From Collinsella ihumii (GTDB taxonomy: Bacteria > Actinomycetota > Coriobacteriia > Coriobacteriales > Coriobacteriaceae), in assembly GCF_900046475.1 (NCBI RefSeq), contig NZ_FCOU01000001.1, positions 62,001-126,000 of the forward strand: a stretch of DNA of 64,000 bases. The letters run 5' to 3'. Every line of letters begins with the position of its first letter. Position 1 is the stretch's first letter. Under the pieces are notes generated by a model. It was not told where the DNA came from. It did no database searches and saw only the letters and a program-made list of their open reading frames with translations. Of this stretch, positions 16,427 through 24,836 are shown one piece after another. The position numbers were made by a program, and so were the translations under genes.

Positions 16427-17581
16427 TTATCGAACTCGAATATCGCGCACGTGCTTCACCACAAGGTCGAGCACCAGCCAGTCCGAATCCTTGAGGCCGC
16501 ACGTCCTGCACGCGAACGAGTGGACCGCCTCATCGTCCTCGAGGGCCTCGTTCTGCTCTTCCGCCAAGCGGAGCAACCCGTATGCGATACCGCGCGCAAG
16601 GTAGAACGGCACGATGCCATGTTCCACGCACATCAGGGCAGGACCGACGAAACGGTTTTCCCGAGAGAGCTTCTCGGCCGTGCCCGCCATCACGCGATCG
16701 ACGGGATCCTTCACGTCGGCGTCGAGCTTGGCCATGATGAACGCGACCCATTCCGCGTCCTCCTCATCATCGAAGGAGTACTCCTGGAGAATCGCCGCGT
16801 GCGCCTCGTCGAACGCCCCCGTGATGTTTGAGCGGATCCACGGATCCCGGTAGCAGTCGCAGATGTAGCGCAGCCCCTGGTGAACACCCATGAACGCCGA
16901 CATCGCATGAAGCATGTTGCCGCAATAGACCTTGCGATAGATATGGCCTTGGGCCCCATGGACATACGAGACGTGCTCCACCTCGATGCGCGGTCCCACC
17001 CACGCGTCGGCATCGATTTCAAGGCCAGGGTTAGCAGACACCACAACCTGCCAGGGATTTGCCCCCGGCTCGCTCGGCATGCCCGCAGCAAGCACCATGA
17101 CCTGGCACACACCGACCATGCGATCGAAATAGGCGCGCTCGTCAACCGTCAGCTCCGCCTCGATATACCCGCGGACCTTTGCGGGCGCACCCAGCGCGTT
17201 GACGCACAGCAAGATGTTGAGCGGGCGCTCGCAACCGGCCTCGCAGCGGCAGCGGATCGCTCGGGCCATCGCATGGGAGATGCTTTCGAAGGCCCCTTCG
17301 TACACGCAGCAGGCGGCGATATCCACCTTGTCGCTGAGCAGCTCAACGATGTCCTCGTCATCGGCGGCATCCACGATATCGAACGCATCGATACGCGTCG
17401 TCTCATCGATGGCGTGCCCGTCGGTCACACGGGCATCGTAATAACCCTGGGCTTTGAGCTGGCGCATACCCTCGACGTACCTGTCGTACAGATGCAGCTT
17501 CCAGCCCTCGTTTGCAAAAAGGAGTCCCACGACACCGCGGCCGATCTTTCCGGCGCCGAGGATCGCGATTTCCTTACCCAT
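16427..17581 (-). CDS. Mannitol dehydrogenase family protein (polyol-phosphate dehydrogenase)
   Basis: A 384-residue long-chain polyol dehydrogenase. An N-terminal Rossmann fold has GAGKIGRGVVG (about 8-18), and the catalytic K-x4-N-x2-H motif is visible in KVYCGNMLH (about residue 220). In this family mannitol-1-phosphate 5-dehydrogenase and fructuronate or altronate reductases act on substrates of this kind. I chose the ATG at 17581 because GGAGG lies 8 bases upstream. It follows the PTS IID gene by 24 bases, so its substrate is probably the phosphorylated import product or a derivative. Confidence 0.85.
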   Translation of the reverse strand: MGKEIAILGAGKIGRGVVGLLFANEGWKLHLYDRYVEGMRQLKAQGYYDARVTDGHAIDETTRIDAFDIVDAADDEDIVELLSDKVDIAACCVYEGAFESISHAMARAIRCRCEAGCERPLNILLCVNALGAPAKVRGYIEAELTVDERAYFDRMVGVCQVMVLAAGMPSEPGANPWQVVVSANPGLEIDADAWVGPRIEVEHVSYVHGAQGHIYRKVYCGNMLHAMSAFMGVHQGLRYICDCYRDPWIRSNITGAFDEAHAAILQEYSFDDEEDAEWVAFIMAKLDADVKDPVDRVMAGTAEKLSRENRFVGPALMCVEHGIVPFYLARGIAYGLLRLAEEQNEALEDDEAVHSFACRTCGLKDSDWLVLDLVVKHVRDIRVR

Positions 17582-17605
17582 GCTATCGACCTCCACTCCC
17601 ATGGA

Positions 17606-18445
17606 CTAGCCGATGATGCCGAGCAGGGACAGAACCACGCCGATGGCGAGGATGCCGAACAGCATCGGGACCATACCGACCTTCTTGCTGCGCAGCAGCG
17701 CATAGCAGATCAGCACGAGCGCCAGAGGCAGCATCTTGGGCATGACGCCATCCAGCAGGGCCTGAAGCGCCGTGGGATCGGTGTCGCCGGCACCACCGAA
17801 GGTGATCGGGGTGGTGAGGGCGACGTTGGTCGCCGTCATGGCGCCGATGGCCGCCAGACCGATAACGCTTGCGGCATAGGAGATCTTCTCCATGATGCCG
17901 GAGGACGCCGCCTCGTCCAAGAACCTCGTGCCCATGGTGTAGCCCATCTTGAGCGTCCACCAGCGGGCGATAACCTGCGGGATATTGAAGATCAGGAAGA
18001 ACAGCACCGGACCGGCGAAACTGCCCTGCATGCACAGGTCGATTGCAACCGAAACCGCGACAACGCGCAGCGTCGAGTGGAAGATGGTGTCGCCCACCGC
18101 CGAAAGCGGGCCCATGAGCGCCGTCTTCACGCCGGTGATGGTCGAGGTGTCGAAGTCCTCGCTTTGGGCGTTCTGCTCCTCCAGGGCAAGCGTCACGCCC
18201 ATGGGAAGTCCGCTTACATACGGAGTGACGTTGAAGTACTCGTTCATATGGCGCTCGTACGCATCGACGAGTTTCTTATCGTCATCCTTGTAGATCTTCT
18301 TGAGCGCCGGCATCATGGCATAGGTGTATCCGCTGTGCATCTGGCCGGGATAGTCGTTCATGCCGTTCAGATGGATGGCGCGGCGGAACGTGTTGGCAAG
18401 ATCCTTGTTGGAAAGAGCGCCGCCCCGCTTCTCGTTAGAACTCAT
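17606..18445 (-). CDS. PTS mannose/fructose/sorbose family, IID component
   Basis: A 279-residue membrane component. The conserved IID stretch GVKTALMGPLSAVGDTIFHS is present in the middle, with hydrophobic helices at the C-terminus. It overlaps the IIC gene by 11 bases, so translation is probably coupled. It works with IIC as the membrane channel of the sugar transporter. Two start codons lie close together (18451 and 18445); I use the second. Confidence 0.94.
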   Translation of the reverse strand: MSSNEKRGGALSNKDLANTFRRAIHLNGMNDYPGQMHSGYTYAMMPALKKIYKDDDKKLVDAYERHMNEYFNVTPYVSGLPMGVTLALEEQNAQSEDFDTSTITGVKTALMGPLSAVGDTIFHSTLRVVAVSVAIDLCMQGSFAGPVLFFLIFNIPQVIARWWTLKMGYTMGTRFLDEAASSGIMEKISYAASVIGLAAIGAMTATNVALTTPITFGGAGDTDPTALQALLDGVMPKMLPLALVLICYALLRSKKVGMVPMLFGILAIGVVLSLLGIIG

Positions 18446-19208
18446 TGTCATCCTCCATATCTACCGTCGAAAGGTTGGCGTTCTTCTCACCGCGCGCATT
18501 GATAATGAGCAGCACGGCGGCAGTGGCAAGAAGTGTCACCGCGATGGTGGGCATGCCAAGGTAGGCCGTGAAGATGAAGCCCACGAAGAACCACGGGGCG
18601 AGCTGCTTGTCCATCACCATGGTGAGTAGCAAGCCGAAGCCGACCGCGGGAAGGAGGTTGCCGGCCGCGTTGAGCGCGTTGATGACATTGGTGGGAATAG
18701 CCGCCACGGCCGCCTCCATAGCGGTGCTCCCGAAGAAGACGGCAGTGAAACCGATGAGGAAGTACAGGCCGAAGGTACCGATCCAGCTGCCCGCCCAGAA
18801 CAGGGCTCGCGCGGCCCCATCGTTTCCGTGAGAGAGCTGAGACTTCATGGCCTCGGCGAAGATGTTGTTGATGAACTTGCACAGCACGTACGCGAAGCCG
18901 CCGATAAGGGCCAGCGGAACCGCGAACGTCGTGCCGATGCCGGCGCCCGCACCTGTCAGGATGGCGAACGCGGTGGAGATGCCGGCGGCCGTACCGCCAT
19001 CGGGAGAAACAGCCGCGCCGATGGGGAACGAGCCCAGAAAGACGATCTCGAGCGTCGCACCGATGATCGTGCCTGTAGCAACGTCGCCGAGCACCAGGCC
19101 GACCAGCGCTCCCTCGACGATAGGCCTATTGAGCATGCAGTAGCCGAAGAAGTAATCCATCTTGCACAGGCCTACCACCAGGCCAGCAAGCAATGCCGAA
19201 ACAAACAC
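18435..19208 (-). CDS. PTS mannose/fructose/sorbose family, IIC component
   Basis: A 257-residue polytopic protein starting MFVSALLAGLVVG, with the IIC hallmark PIVEGALVGLVLGDVATGTIIGA (shown here in part) and VSPDGGTAAGISTAF. It forms the substrate channel. Its start overlaps the stop of the TIM-barrel gene by one base. Confidence 0.94.
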   Translation of the reverse strand: MFVSALLAGLVVGLCKMDYFFGYCMLNRPIVEGALVGLVLGDVATGTIIGATLEIVFLGSFPIGAAVSPDGGTAAGISTAFAILTGAGAGIGTTFAVPLALIGGFAYVLCKFINNIFAEAMKSQLSHGNDGAARALFWAGSWIGTFGLYFLIGFTAVFFGSTAMEAAVAAIPTNVINALNAAGNLLPAVGFGLLLTMVMDKQLAPWFFVGFIFTAYLGMPTIAVTLLATAAVLLIINARGEKNANLSTVDMEDDNEF

Positions 19209-20041
19209 TAGTATTCACGTCCCTTCAAGGTGGTTAGTGAACTTGTGAGCACCGCGTACGGATGCTCGAAGTACGAAGATTTCGTCATCTCAAGCGCGCA
19301 GTCCCCTGAATAGCCCCCTGCTTTCAGCTGTTTCAGGATCTCTACCGGATTGAGACTACCCGCCTGGTCACCCCATCCCACATGGGCGGGGTCACATGGG
19401 TTGAGGTTGGTGAGGTGGACGTATCCGATATCGGAGCCGAACGCATCAAGCCAAGCCGCCAAGCTCTCACCGTTTCGCACGATAGTCCCGGTATCCAACG
19501 TGACCGTCAGGCTCGTCCTCCCCACCTCGTCCACAATGCCCGCAACGTCTTCGAGACTCGAAACGAGTCGATACGGACGGCGTACGAGGGGCTCGATTGA
19601 AACCGTCATGCCCGCGTCGGCCGCCATATCGCAAATCCGTCGCACAGCCAGCACAAGGGCCTCGCGGGCTTTCTGTCGGTCCGAGTCGAGCGGCGTCCAG
19701 CCGCCGTTGATCGAGATGCGCTTTGTGCCGAGCACCTGACCGAGCTTCACGATATTCCGGTAATAGCCGAGCGTGAGCCTCTGGGTTGCCCTGTCGAGCG
19801 ACGCCAGATTGTATGCCTTGGGATTCGACTGTTCGGGAGTCAGCGTGCGTACCCGCAGACCCGATTCGGAACAGCTCGATGCCACCTCGTCGAGGTTGTA
19901 CACATCCCATGCATCGATGTTGACGTGGTTATTGCAAAGCCAGAGATCGACATCGAGAGCGCCGACGGCCGAGACATCATGACAGAAGGTGGCAAACGAC
20001 CAGTAACGCCAGATCTGATTGGTGGGAAGAAAACGGAGCAT
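19208..20041 (-). CDS. Xylose-isomerase-like TIM-barrel protein (sugar isomerase/epimerase)
   Basis: A 277-residue AP-endonuclease-2/xylose-isomerase-like barrel. Likely metal ligands are Glu in VSIEPLVRR, Asp in VTLDTGT, His in GYVHLTN and Glu in CALEM. Members of this fold isomerise or epimerise sugars and sugar phosphates. The gene sits between the aldolase and the IIC gene in a tight operon, which suggests that it prepares the imported sugar for aldol cleavage. Specificity cannot be inferred. Confidence 0.85.
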   Translation of the reverse strand: MLRFLPTNQIWRYWSFATFCHDVSAVGALDVDLWLCNNHVNIDAWDVYNLDEVASSCSESGLRVRTLTPEQSNPKAYNLASLDRATQRLTLGYYRNIVKLGQVLGTKRISINGGWTPLDSDRQKAREALVLAVRRICDMAADAGMTVSIEPLVRRPYRLVSSLEDVAGIVDEVGRTSLTVTLDTGTIVRNGESLAAWLDAFGSDIGYVHLTNLNPCDPAHVGWGDQAGSLNPVEILKQLKAGGYSGDCALEMTKSSYFEHPYAVLTSSLTTLKGREY

Positions 20042-20067
20042 CGTGAACCCTCAACCAATAGGGGCTG

Positions 20068-20928
20068 CTAAGCCTTGTTCACGCAGCCAAAGACCTCCAT
20101 GTAGTGCATGAGGGCCTTCTTGTAAGCTTCGGCGCCGATCTCGTTATACTGGCACGCGTTGATCTTCTTCTTGTCCGGATCGACATCGGGCGCATAGTCG
20201 GCGTCCATGGCATCCTTGATGGCCAGGTTCGAAGCCTGGGAAAGGTCGGTCCAAAGATTGACCTTCTGGATGCCGCACTCGATGGCGTGCGCAATCAGAT
20301 CGTCACCCGTACCGGACCCGCCGTGGAGCACGAGCGGGACGTCCACACTCGAAGCGATGGTCTGCAACAGCTCGTACTCAAGATGAGGCGTGCCCTTATA
20401 GGCACCGTGGGAGGTACCCACGGCCACCGCCAGACAGTCGACACCCGTCTCCTCCACGAACGACGCAGCCTCGTCGGGATGCGTCAGACCGGCGTCGCGC
20501 GTCTCCTCGTACTCGTTGCCCTGACCGACGTGACCCAGCTCGGCCTCGACCGAAACGCCCACCGCATGGGCGATCTTCACGATCTCCTTCGACTCGGCCA
20601 CGTTTTGCTCATACGGCAGTGTGGAACGGTCGACCATCACGGAGCTGAAGCCAGCGCGGATGGCACGAATCAGATGCTCGAACGGACCGCCGTGATCCAG
20701 ATTGAGCGCAAAGGGCACGCTCGGATAGCGGCGCTCGTAAAAGCGAGCAAGCTCACCCATCTCCTCGATACCGAAAACACCCGGGCAGCCGAGAATAACC
20801 GGGGCGTTCATCTCGTCGGCCGCCTGCAGGCACGCCTCCATGGTGAACCGGCTGAATACGTTCGGAGCCGGAATGCCGTAATGGCCCTTCTTAGCCTCCT
20901 GCAAGAGCACATGCATCGGTTCCAACAT
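20068..20928 (-). CDS. Class II aldolase, fructose/tagatose-bisphosphate aldolase family
   Basis: A 286-residue zinc-dependent aldolase (MLEPMHVLLQEAKKGHYGIP). The zinc region reads NLDHGGPFEH, EAELGHVGQG is present, and the phosphate loop is HGGSGTGDD. It differs from the housekeeping fba at 56593-57444: the usual DGSH is DRST here, so the substrate is probably not fructose 1,6-bisphosphate. GGGAGG precedes the ATG. GatY, KbaY and YdjI are candidate relatives. It lies within the PTS operon between IIB and the TIM-barrel gene. Confidence 0.88.
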   Translation of the reverse strand: MLEPMHVLLQEAKKGHYGIPAPNVFSRFTMEACLQAADEMNAPVILGCPGVFGIEEMGELARFYERRYPSVPFALNLDHGGPFEHLIRAIRAGFSSVMVDRSTLPYEQNVAESKEIVKIAHAVGVSVEAELGHVGQGNEYEETRDAGLTHPDEAASFVEETGVDCLAVAVGTSHGAYKGTPHLEYELLQTIASSVDVPLVLHGGSGTGDDLIAHAIECGIQKVNLWTDLSQASNLAIKDAMDADYAPDVDPDKKKINACQYNEIGAEAYKKALMHYMEVFGCVNKA

Positions 20929-21038
20929 TGCTTTGCCTCCCTTTCTCTGAAAGCATTTCATCGGCTTCTTGAAGGGAAAAGAGATAGAACTACCCATCGC
21001 CACGCGCTTTTGTTTTCACACGCGGTTTGCCTTCAAGA

Positions 21039-21059
21039 GTCCGCGAGCCGCTCGCGGAC
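21039..21059. repeat. Hairpin between PTS IIB and aldolase genes
   Basis: GTCCGCGAG, CCG, CTCGCGGAC: a 9-base-pair stem just after the IIB stop codon. With no U tract it may be an mRNA stabiliser or partial attenuator. Confidence 0.5.
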
Positions 21060-21078
21060 GCCGTTGTTGCATATCTAC

Positions 21079-21540
21079 TTACTTGTAGATGGTCTTTTTC
21101 TCTGTGGGCACCTGCTGGATCCCCAGCTCAATACCGCGATCGGCGAGCTCGTGCAGTATCTCTTCCTCCTCGGGGAGCAGGAAGATCGCTTGATCGACCT
21201 GACGCGTACCCGGACGGTTCTTGATGCCGCCCAGATTGACGCTATTGATCTCAGGGATCGCATCGCAGATCTTCTTCGCATCCGCCACGCTGCCGGTCAC
21301 GATGAACAGGTTGTACTTGTCCGTAACACCGCTCTTGATCGCCTTGATGCTGTCCTCGATGCTCTTGATCACGAGCTTGATGCCCTGCGGCTTGGCGAGC
21401 CGCAACGTCGACATCTTGAGCTTATCTGTAGCCGCCTCGTCATCAGCAACCAAAATGCAATCGGCGCCGATGCTCCGCGTCCACGAGAACGCGACCTGGC
21501 CGTGCAGAAGCCTGTGGTCGATACGGAATAGCTTAATCAT
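21079..21540 (-). CDS. PTS mannose/fructose/sorbose family, IIB component
   Basis: A 153-residue cytoplasmic phosphotransfer protein. The phosphorylated histidine is in IDHRLLHGQVAF near the N-terminus, the family hallmark. It follows the IIA gene by 21 bases and is separate from it rather than fused. Confidence 0.95.
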   Translation of the reverse strand: MIKLFRIDHRLLHGQVAFSWTRSIGADCILVADDEAATDKLKMSTLRLAKPQGIKLVIKSIEDSIKAIKSGVTDKYNLFIVTGSVADAKKICDAIPEINSVNLGGIKNRPGTRQVDQAIFLLPEEEEILHELADRGIELGIQQVPTEKKTIYK

Positions 21541-21561
21541 GTCGCTCCCTCTCCCTACGTT

Positions 21562-21990
21562 CTAGAAGCTGTTGCCCTCGTCCTCTTCGTCGCCTCTGTC
21601 TAGCAACGTATCACATAGCACGATGTGCTCACGAGCCGCAGACACAATCCTGGGAAGAGATTCGACCAGCTCTTCAACTGGACACATGCTCATCTCGAGA
21701 AGCAATGCAAAGTTGATACCCGTTATCAAGTGAAACGGATACTCGGCGAGCAGCTGCATAAACTCGTTATTGACCGAGCCTCCAAGAACATCGGTGAGCA
21801 CAAACAGCTCGGCTTTGGAGTAATCATGCTCGGATACGATGCGTCTGAACTCAACCTGGTAATCAACGTCCTTGTCAACGTACGCCGTGATGCACTCGAT
21901 AGGACCGATATCGCCAGCAACCATATGCAGCGAGGACAAGATACCTTCGGAGAACCCGCCGTGCGTCGCAACAATAATTCGCTTATCCAT
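21562..21990 (-). CDS. PTS mannose/fructose/sorbose family, IIA component
   Basis: A 142-residue IIA domain protein and the first gene of the operon. The phosphohistidine lies in VATHGGFSEG (about residue 10), and TDVLGGSVNNE is conserved. The ATG at 21990 follows GGGAGG (AAGGGAGGTGCAGAGGA). Phosphate flows HPr to IIA to IIB to sugar. A candidate GntR operator lies about 100 bases upstream. Confidence 0.95.
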   Translation of the reverse strand: MDKRIIVATHGGFSEGILSSLHMVAGDIGPIECITAYVDKDVDYQVEFRRIVSEHDYSKAELFVLTDVLGGSVNNEFMQLLAEYPFHLITGINFALLLEMSMCPVEELVESLPRIVSAAREHIVLCDTLLDRGDEEDEGNSF

Positions 21991-22085
21991 TCCTCTGCAC
22001 CTCCCTTCATGCGTTGCCTTTTGATTCCACGATGCCAACCAGCCGACGAGGCACGCGTCCGCCTTTCTTGGTCGTCAATAGGTAA

Positions 22086-22104
22086 TATACATCTGGTACG
22101 TTAT
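22086..22104. promoter_or_regulatory. Candidate operator of the PTS/aldolase operon
   Basis: TATACATCTGGTACGTTAT in an AT-rich promoter region; it shares TATACATCT and downstream AC with the site before the operon's gntR gene (14203-14220). Confidence 0.4.
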
Positions 22105-22198
22105 ATATGTCTGTGATAACTGCCAATGGTCGTATTTCGCGAGTGAACGGCAAAATCCCAGCATGCGGACGGAACGAAAAGGCACATGTCGTCGTTGC

Positions 22199-22543
22199 GC
22201 GAAAATGTCACCCCTCGTTGGGCGAAAATGTCACCCCTCCGGAGGCCCGCCTGGTCTCCCGCCTCCGGAACGCCCTCGCGAGCTCGGCCTCGGACGGGGC
22301 GGGGCCGAACCGGTCGGCGGGGCCCCTCGGCGCGAACGCGAACTTCGCGTTGATGTAGGGGGCGTAGTAGCCGTTGAACCGCTCGTTCAGCCGGTCGTAG
22401 TCGGATATGCCGAACCTCAGGCAGTCGGTGGGCAGCCTGAGCTTGATCGTCCGGTGGGCCCGCTCCACGCGCCCCTTCGCCTGCGGGGTCGAGGCGAGCA
22501 CCATGCGCACCCCCAGGTCCCCCGTCATCTCCGCGAACTGCAC
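22199..22543 (-). pseudogene. Truncated transposase (ISNCY-like) with tandem end repeats
   Basis: About 111 residues match only the C-terminal part of a DDE transposase: ASTPQAKGRVERAHRTIK carries the last catalytic Glu region, and the N-terminal helix-turn-helix and the aspartates are missing. The reading starts inside the domain. Downstream on the same strand are two copies of GCGAAAATGTCACCCCTC (22199-22216 and 22222-22239), probably the element's end. No matching left end was found, so it is a dead fragment. Confidence 0.75.
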
Positions 22544-22758
22544 CTCGAAACCCCAGGAAAGAGGGGGTTAATATTTCTTCAAAATGAATTTGTTATCAAA
22601 TCGGGAAGTATAAGTGGAAAACGGCCATGTCTAACAAGCCTGTGACCTGCGGTTTCTTTGTTCGTCCGATCCCGAAAATCCCGGAAGGGGCCCTCGATCC
22701 GCCCCTATGCGGCCCTTATTGCCCAAGACTTGATACCAAATTCAAAACGAAGGGCCAG

Positions 22759-22790
22759 CGCACCTTGGTAAAAGGTTTTACCAAGGTGCG
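22759..22790. repeat. 32-base perfect palindrome
   Basis: CGCACCTTGGTAAAA, GG, TTTTACCAAGGTGCG, about 100 bases downstream of the thiZ-like gene. The surrounding stretch 22544-22890 contains no gene that I can support. There is no U tract after the stem, but the stem itself is AT-rich at its tip. Confidence 0.7.
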
Positions 22791-22890
22791 GTTTCACACG
22801 CGGGCGGATACAGCGACCCCTCGCACGCCCCGGGGACCCGTGCACCCGCCGCGGACCCGACCGCCGCAAAGACCATCAACCAGTGTCTCC

Positions 22891-23643
22891 CTAGCCGAGG
22901 AGGGCCAGCACCTGGCGCTTGTGCTCCAGGAACTCCTCGGTCAGGGCGAAGGAGGCGCGCTCTGCGCGCGGGCACGGTATGCGCTCGGTGCCCACGATGC
23001 GCGTCGGGCGCCCCGCCTGGGGAGCGCCGCGCATGACGAAGATCTCGTCGGCGAGCTCAAGCGCCTCGTCGACGTCATGGGTCACGACGAGCGCCGTCGT
23101 GCCGAAGCGCTCGGCGACGTCAAGAAACCATGCGTGCATGTCGGCCTTGGTGAACGCGTCGAGCGCGGAGAAGGGCTCGTCGAGCAGCATGAAATCCTGG
23201 CTGAACAGATAGCTGCGAAGCAGGGCGGCGCGCTGCCGCATGCCGCCGGAAAGCTCCGAGGGCCAGCGGTCGGTCGTGCCCGCGAGCCCGAACGTGTCGA
23301 ACAGCGCGAGCGCCTGCTCCCGTGCCTGGGCACGGGGCACCCCGCGCAACACGAGCGGCAGGGACACGTTGTCGACGATCGTCTTCTCGGGCAGCAGCAA
23401 GTCCTTCTGCAGCATGTACGCCAGCTGCCCCGGCGCGCCCGTGATGTCGCGCCCGTCGAGCTCGACGCTGCCGGAATCGGGCAGTGAGAGCCCGGCGACC
23501 ACATGGAACAGGGTCGTCTTGCCGCAGCCCGAGGGGCCGAGCAGGCAGGCGATATGCCCGGCAGGTACCGTCAGGCTGATGTCGTCGAGTACCTGGACCC
23601 CATCGAACGCCACGCACACGTGCCCGACTTCAAGCTGTGCCAC
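22891..23643 (-). CDS. thiZ: ABC transporter ATPase for a thiamine precursor (ThiZ-like)
   Basis: A 250-residue ATPase of the nitrate/sulfonate/taurine class. Walker A GPSGCGKTT, signature LSGGMRQRAALLRS, Walker B FMLLDEPFSALD and the H-loop VVTHDVDEA are all present. I chose GTG at 23643 because GGGAGG lies upstream; the longer frame lacks family similarity. It is the last gene of a unit headed by a TPP riboswitch, which points to import of a thiamine precursor such as hydroxymethylpyrimidine. Confidence 0.88.
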   Translation of the reverse strand: MAQLEVGHVCVAFDGVQVLDDISLTVPAGHIACLLGPSGCGKTTLFHVVAGLSLPDSGSVELDGRDITGAPGQLAYMLQKDLLLPEKTIVDNVSLPLVLRGVPRAQAREQALALFDTFGLAGTTDRWPSELSGGMRQRAALLRSYLFSQDFMLLDEPFSALDAFTKADMHAWFLDVAERFGTTALVVTHDVDEALELADEIFVMRGAPQAGRPTRIVGTERIPCPRAERASFALTEEFLEHKRQVLALLG

Positions 23644-23701
23644 GTTTGCCTCCCCCTGGGAGCAGCGAGCCGCCGCCGCTGCCCCGTGCCCTAAGCTTCT
23701 G

Positions 23702-24784
23702 TTAGATAAACTGCAGGTCAAGACCGGCACCGGGCTCGATCTCAGGCGCAAAGCCCTGATCGCCAACCCAGCCGAAGAACGCGTCCCAGCGGCCCTGGTC
23801 GATCACGCCCCACGCGTCGGCGTCGGCCTGGTACTGGTCGGCCAGGTACTCCTGGCTCGCGCGCACGAGCTCCTCATCGAGCTCCGGCGACGCCTCGAGC
23901 AGCACGTCGGCGGCTGCGTCCGGGTCCGCGATGCAGTCCTCGTAGCCGCGGCGCGTCGCATCCAGAAACGCCTGCACGGTGTCGGGGTCGTCGGCGATCA
24001 GGTCGTCGTTGGCGATGATCACCGGTGTGTAGAAGTCGAAGACCGAGTCGATGTCGGCGAACGCGAAGTAATTCGTGTCGAGGCCCGCAAGCTGGCACTT
24101 CACGCCGGCCCACGCCCAGTAGATCCAGATGGTGTCCACCTGGTCGGTCTGCAGAGCGGTCACCTCGTCGGTCACCGTGGAGGGGATCATCTGCACGCGG
24201 CTGAAGTCTCCCCCGTCGGCCTCGACGCAATGCTTGATCACGCCCTGCTCGATGGGACCCTCCCAGGTGGCGTACGTGTGGTCCATCATAGCCGCGGGAT
24301 GCGTGATGCCCTTCTCGGCGCGGCTAATGATGCCCGAGGTGTTGTGCTGGATGATGGCGGCGATGGCGCTCACGGGAAGACGGCTGTCCTCGCTCGAGAC
24401 GTAGCTCGCCATGGTGTCCTGGAAGCTCACGCCGAACTGGGCCTCGCCGGTGGCGACCAGGGCGTCGGCGCCGTTTTCGGGCGCCTGCACGATCTCGACC
24501 TCGAGACCGGCCTCCTCGTAGTACCCGCGGGCCGCGGCGACGTACACGCCCGTGTGGTTGGTGTTGGGCGTCCAGTCGAGCGCGAACGTGATCTTTTTGA
24601 GCTCAGAGGCGCCTGTTGCCGCGGAGCCGCCGGAAGATGCGGTGCTCGACGAGGTGCCGTCGGAGCATCCGGCGAGCGCAGAGGCACCGAGGACGCCGGC
24701 GCCCGCAAGGCCGCACCGCACAAGCCCGCGGCGGGAAACCGGACGGTGGGCAAAAAGCTGATCGATGGTTGAGATGCGAGACAT
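23702..24784 (-). CDS. thiY: Thiamine-precursor-binding lipoprotein (NMT1/THI5-like, ThiY)
   Basis: A 360-residue secreted binding protein. The N-terminus has a twin-arginine-like SRRGLVRCG, a hydrophobic stretch and the lipobox LAGC, so it is probably a lipid-anchored Tat substrate. The mature part starts with FALDWTPNTNHTGVYVA, the hallmark of ThiY/THI5-like proteins. Co-transcription with the permease and ATPase under a TPP riboswitch supports a pyrimidine precursor as ligand. Confidence 0.9.
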   Translation of the reverse strand: MSRISTIDQLFAHRPVSRRGLVRCGLAGAGVLGASALAGCSDGTSSSTASSGGSAATGASELKKITFALDWTPNTNHTGVYVAAARGYYEEAGLEVEIVQAPENGADALVATGEAQFGVSFQDTMASYVSSEDSRLPVSAIAAIIQHNTSGIISRAEKGITHPAAMMDHTYATWEGPIEQGVIKHCVEADGGDFSRVQMIPSTVTDEVTALQTDQVDTIWIYWAWAGVKCQLAGLDTNYFAFADIDSVFDFYTPVIIANDDLIADDPDTVQAFLDATRRGYEDCIADPDAAADVLLEASPELDEELVRASQEYLADQYQADADAWGVIDQGRWDAFFGWVGDQGFAPEIEPGAGLDLQFI

Positions 24785-24836
24785 ATGACTCTCCAATATG
24801 CGAAATCTGATCGATGCGCCTTGTCGGCACCTTTTC

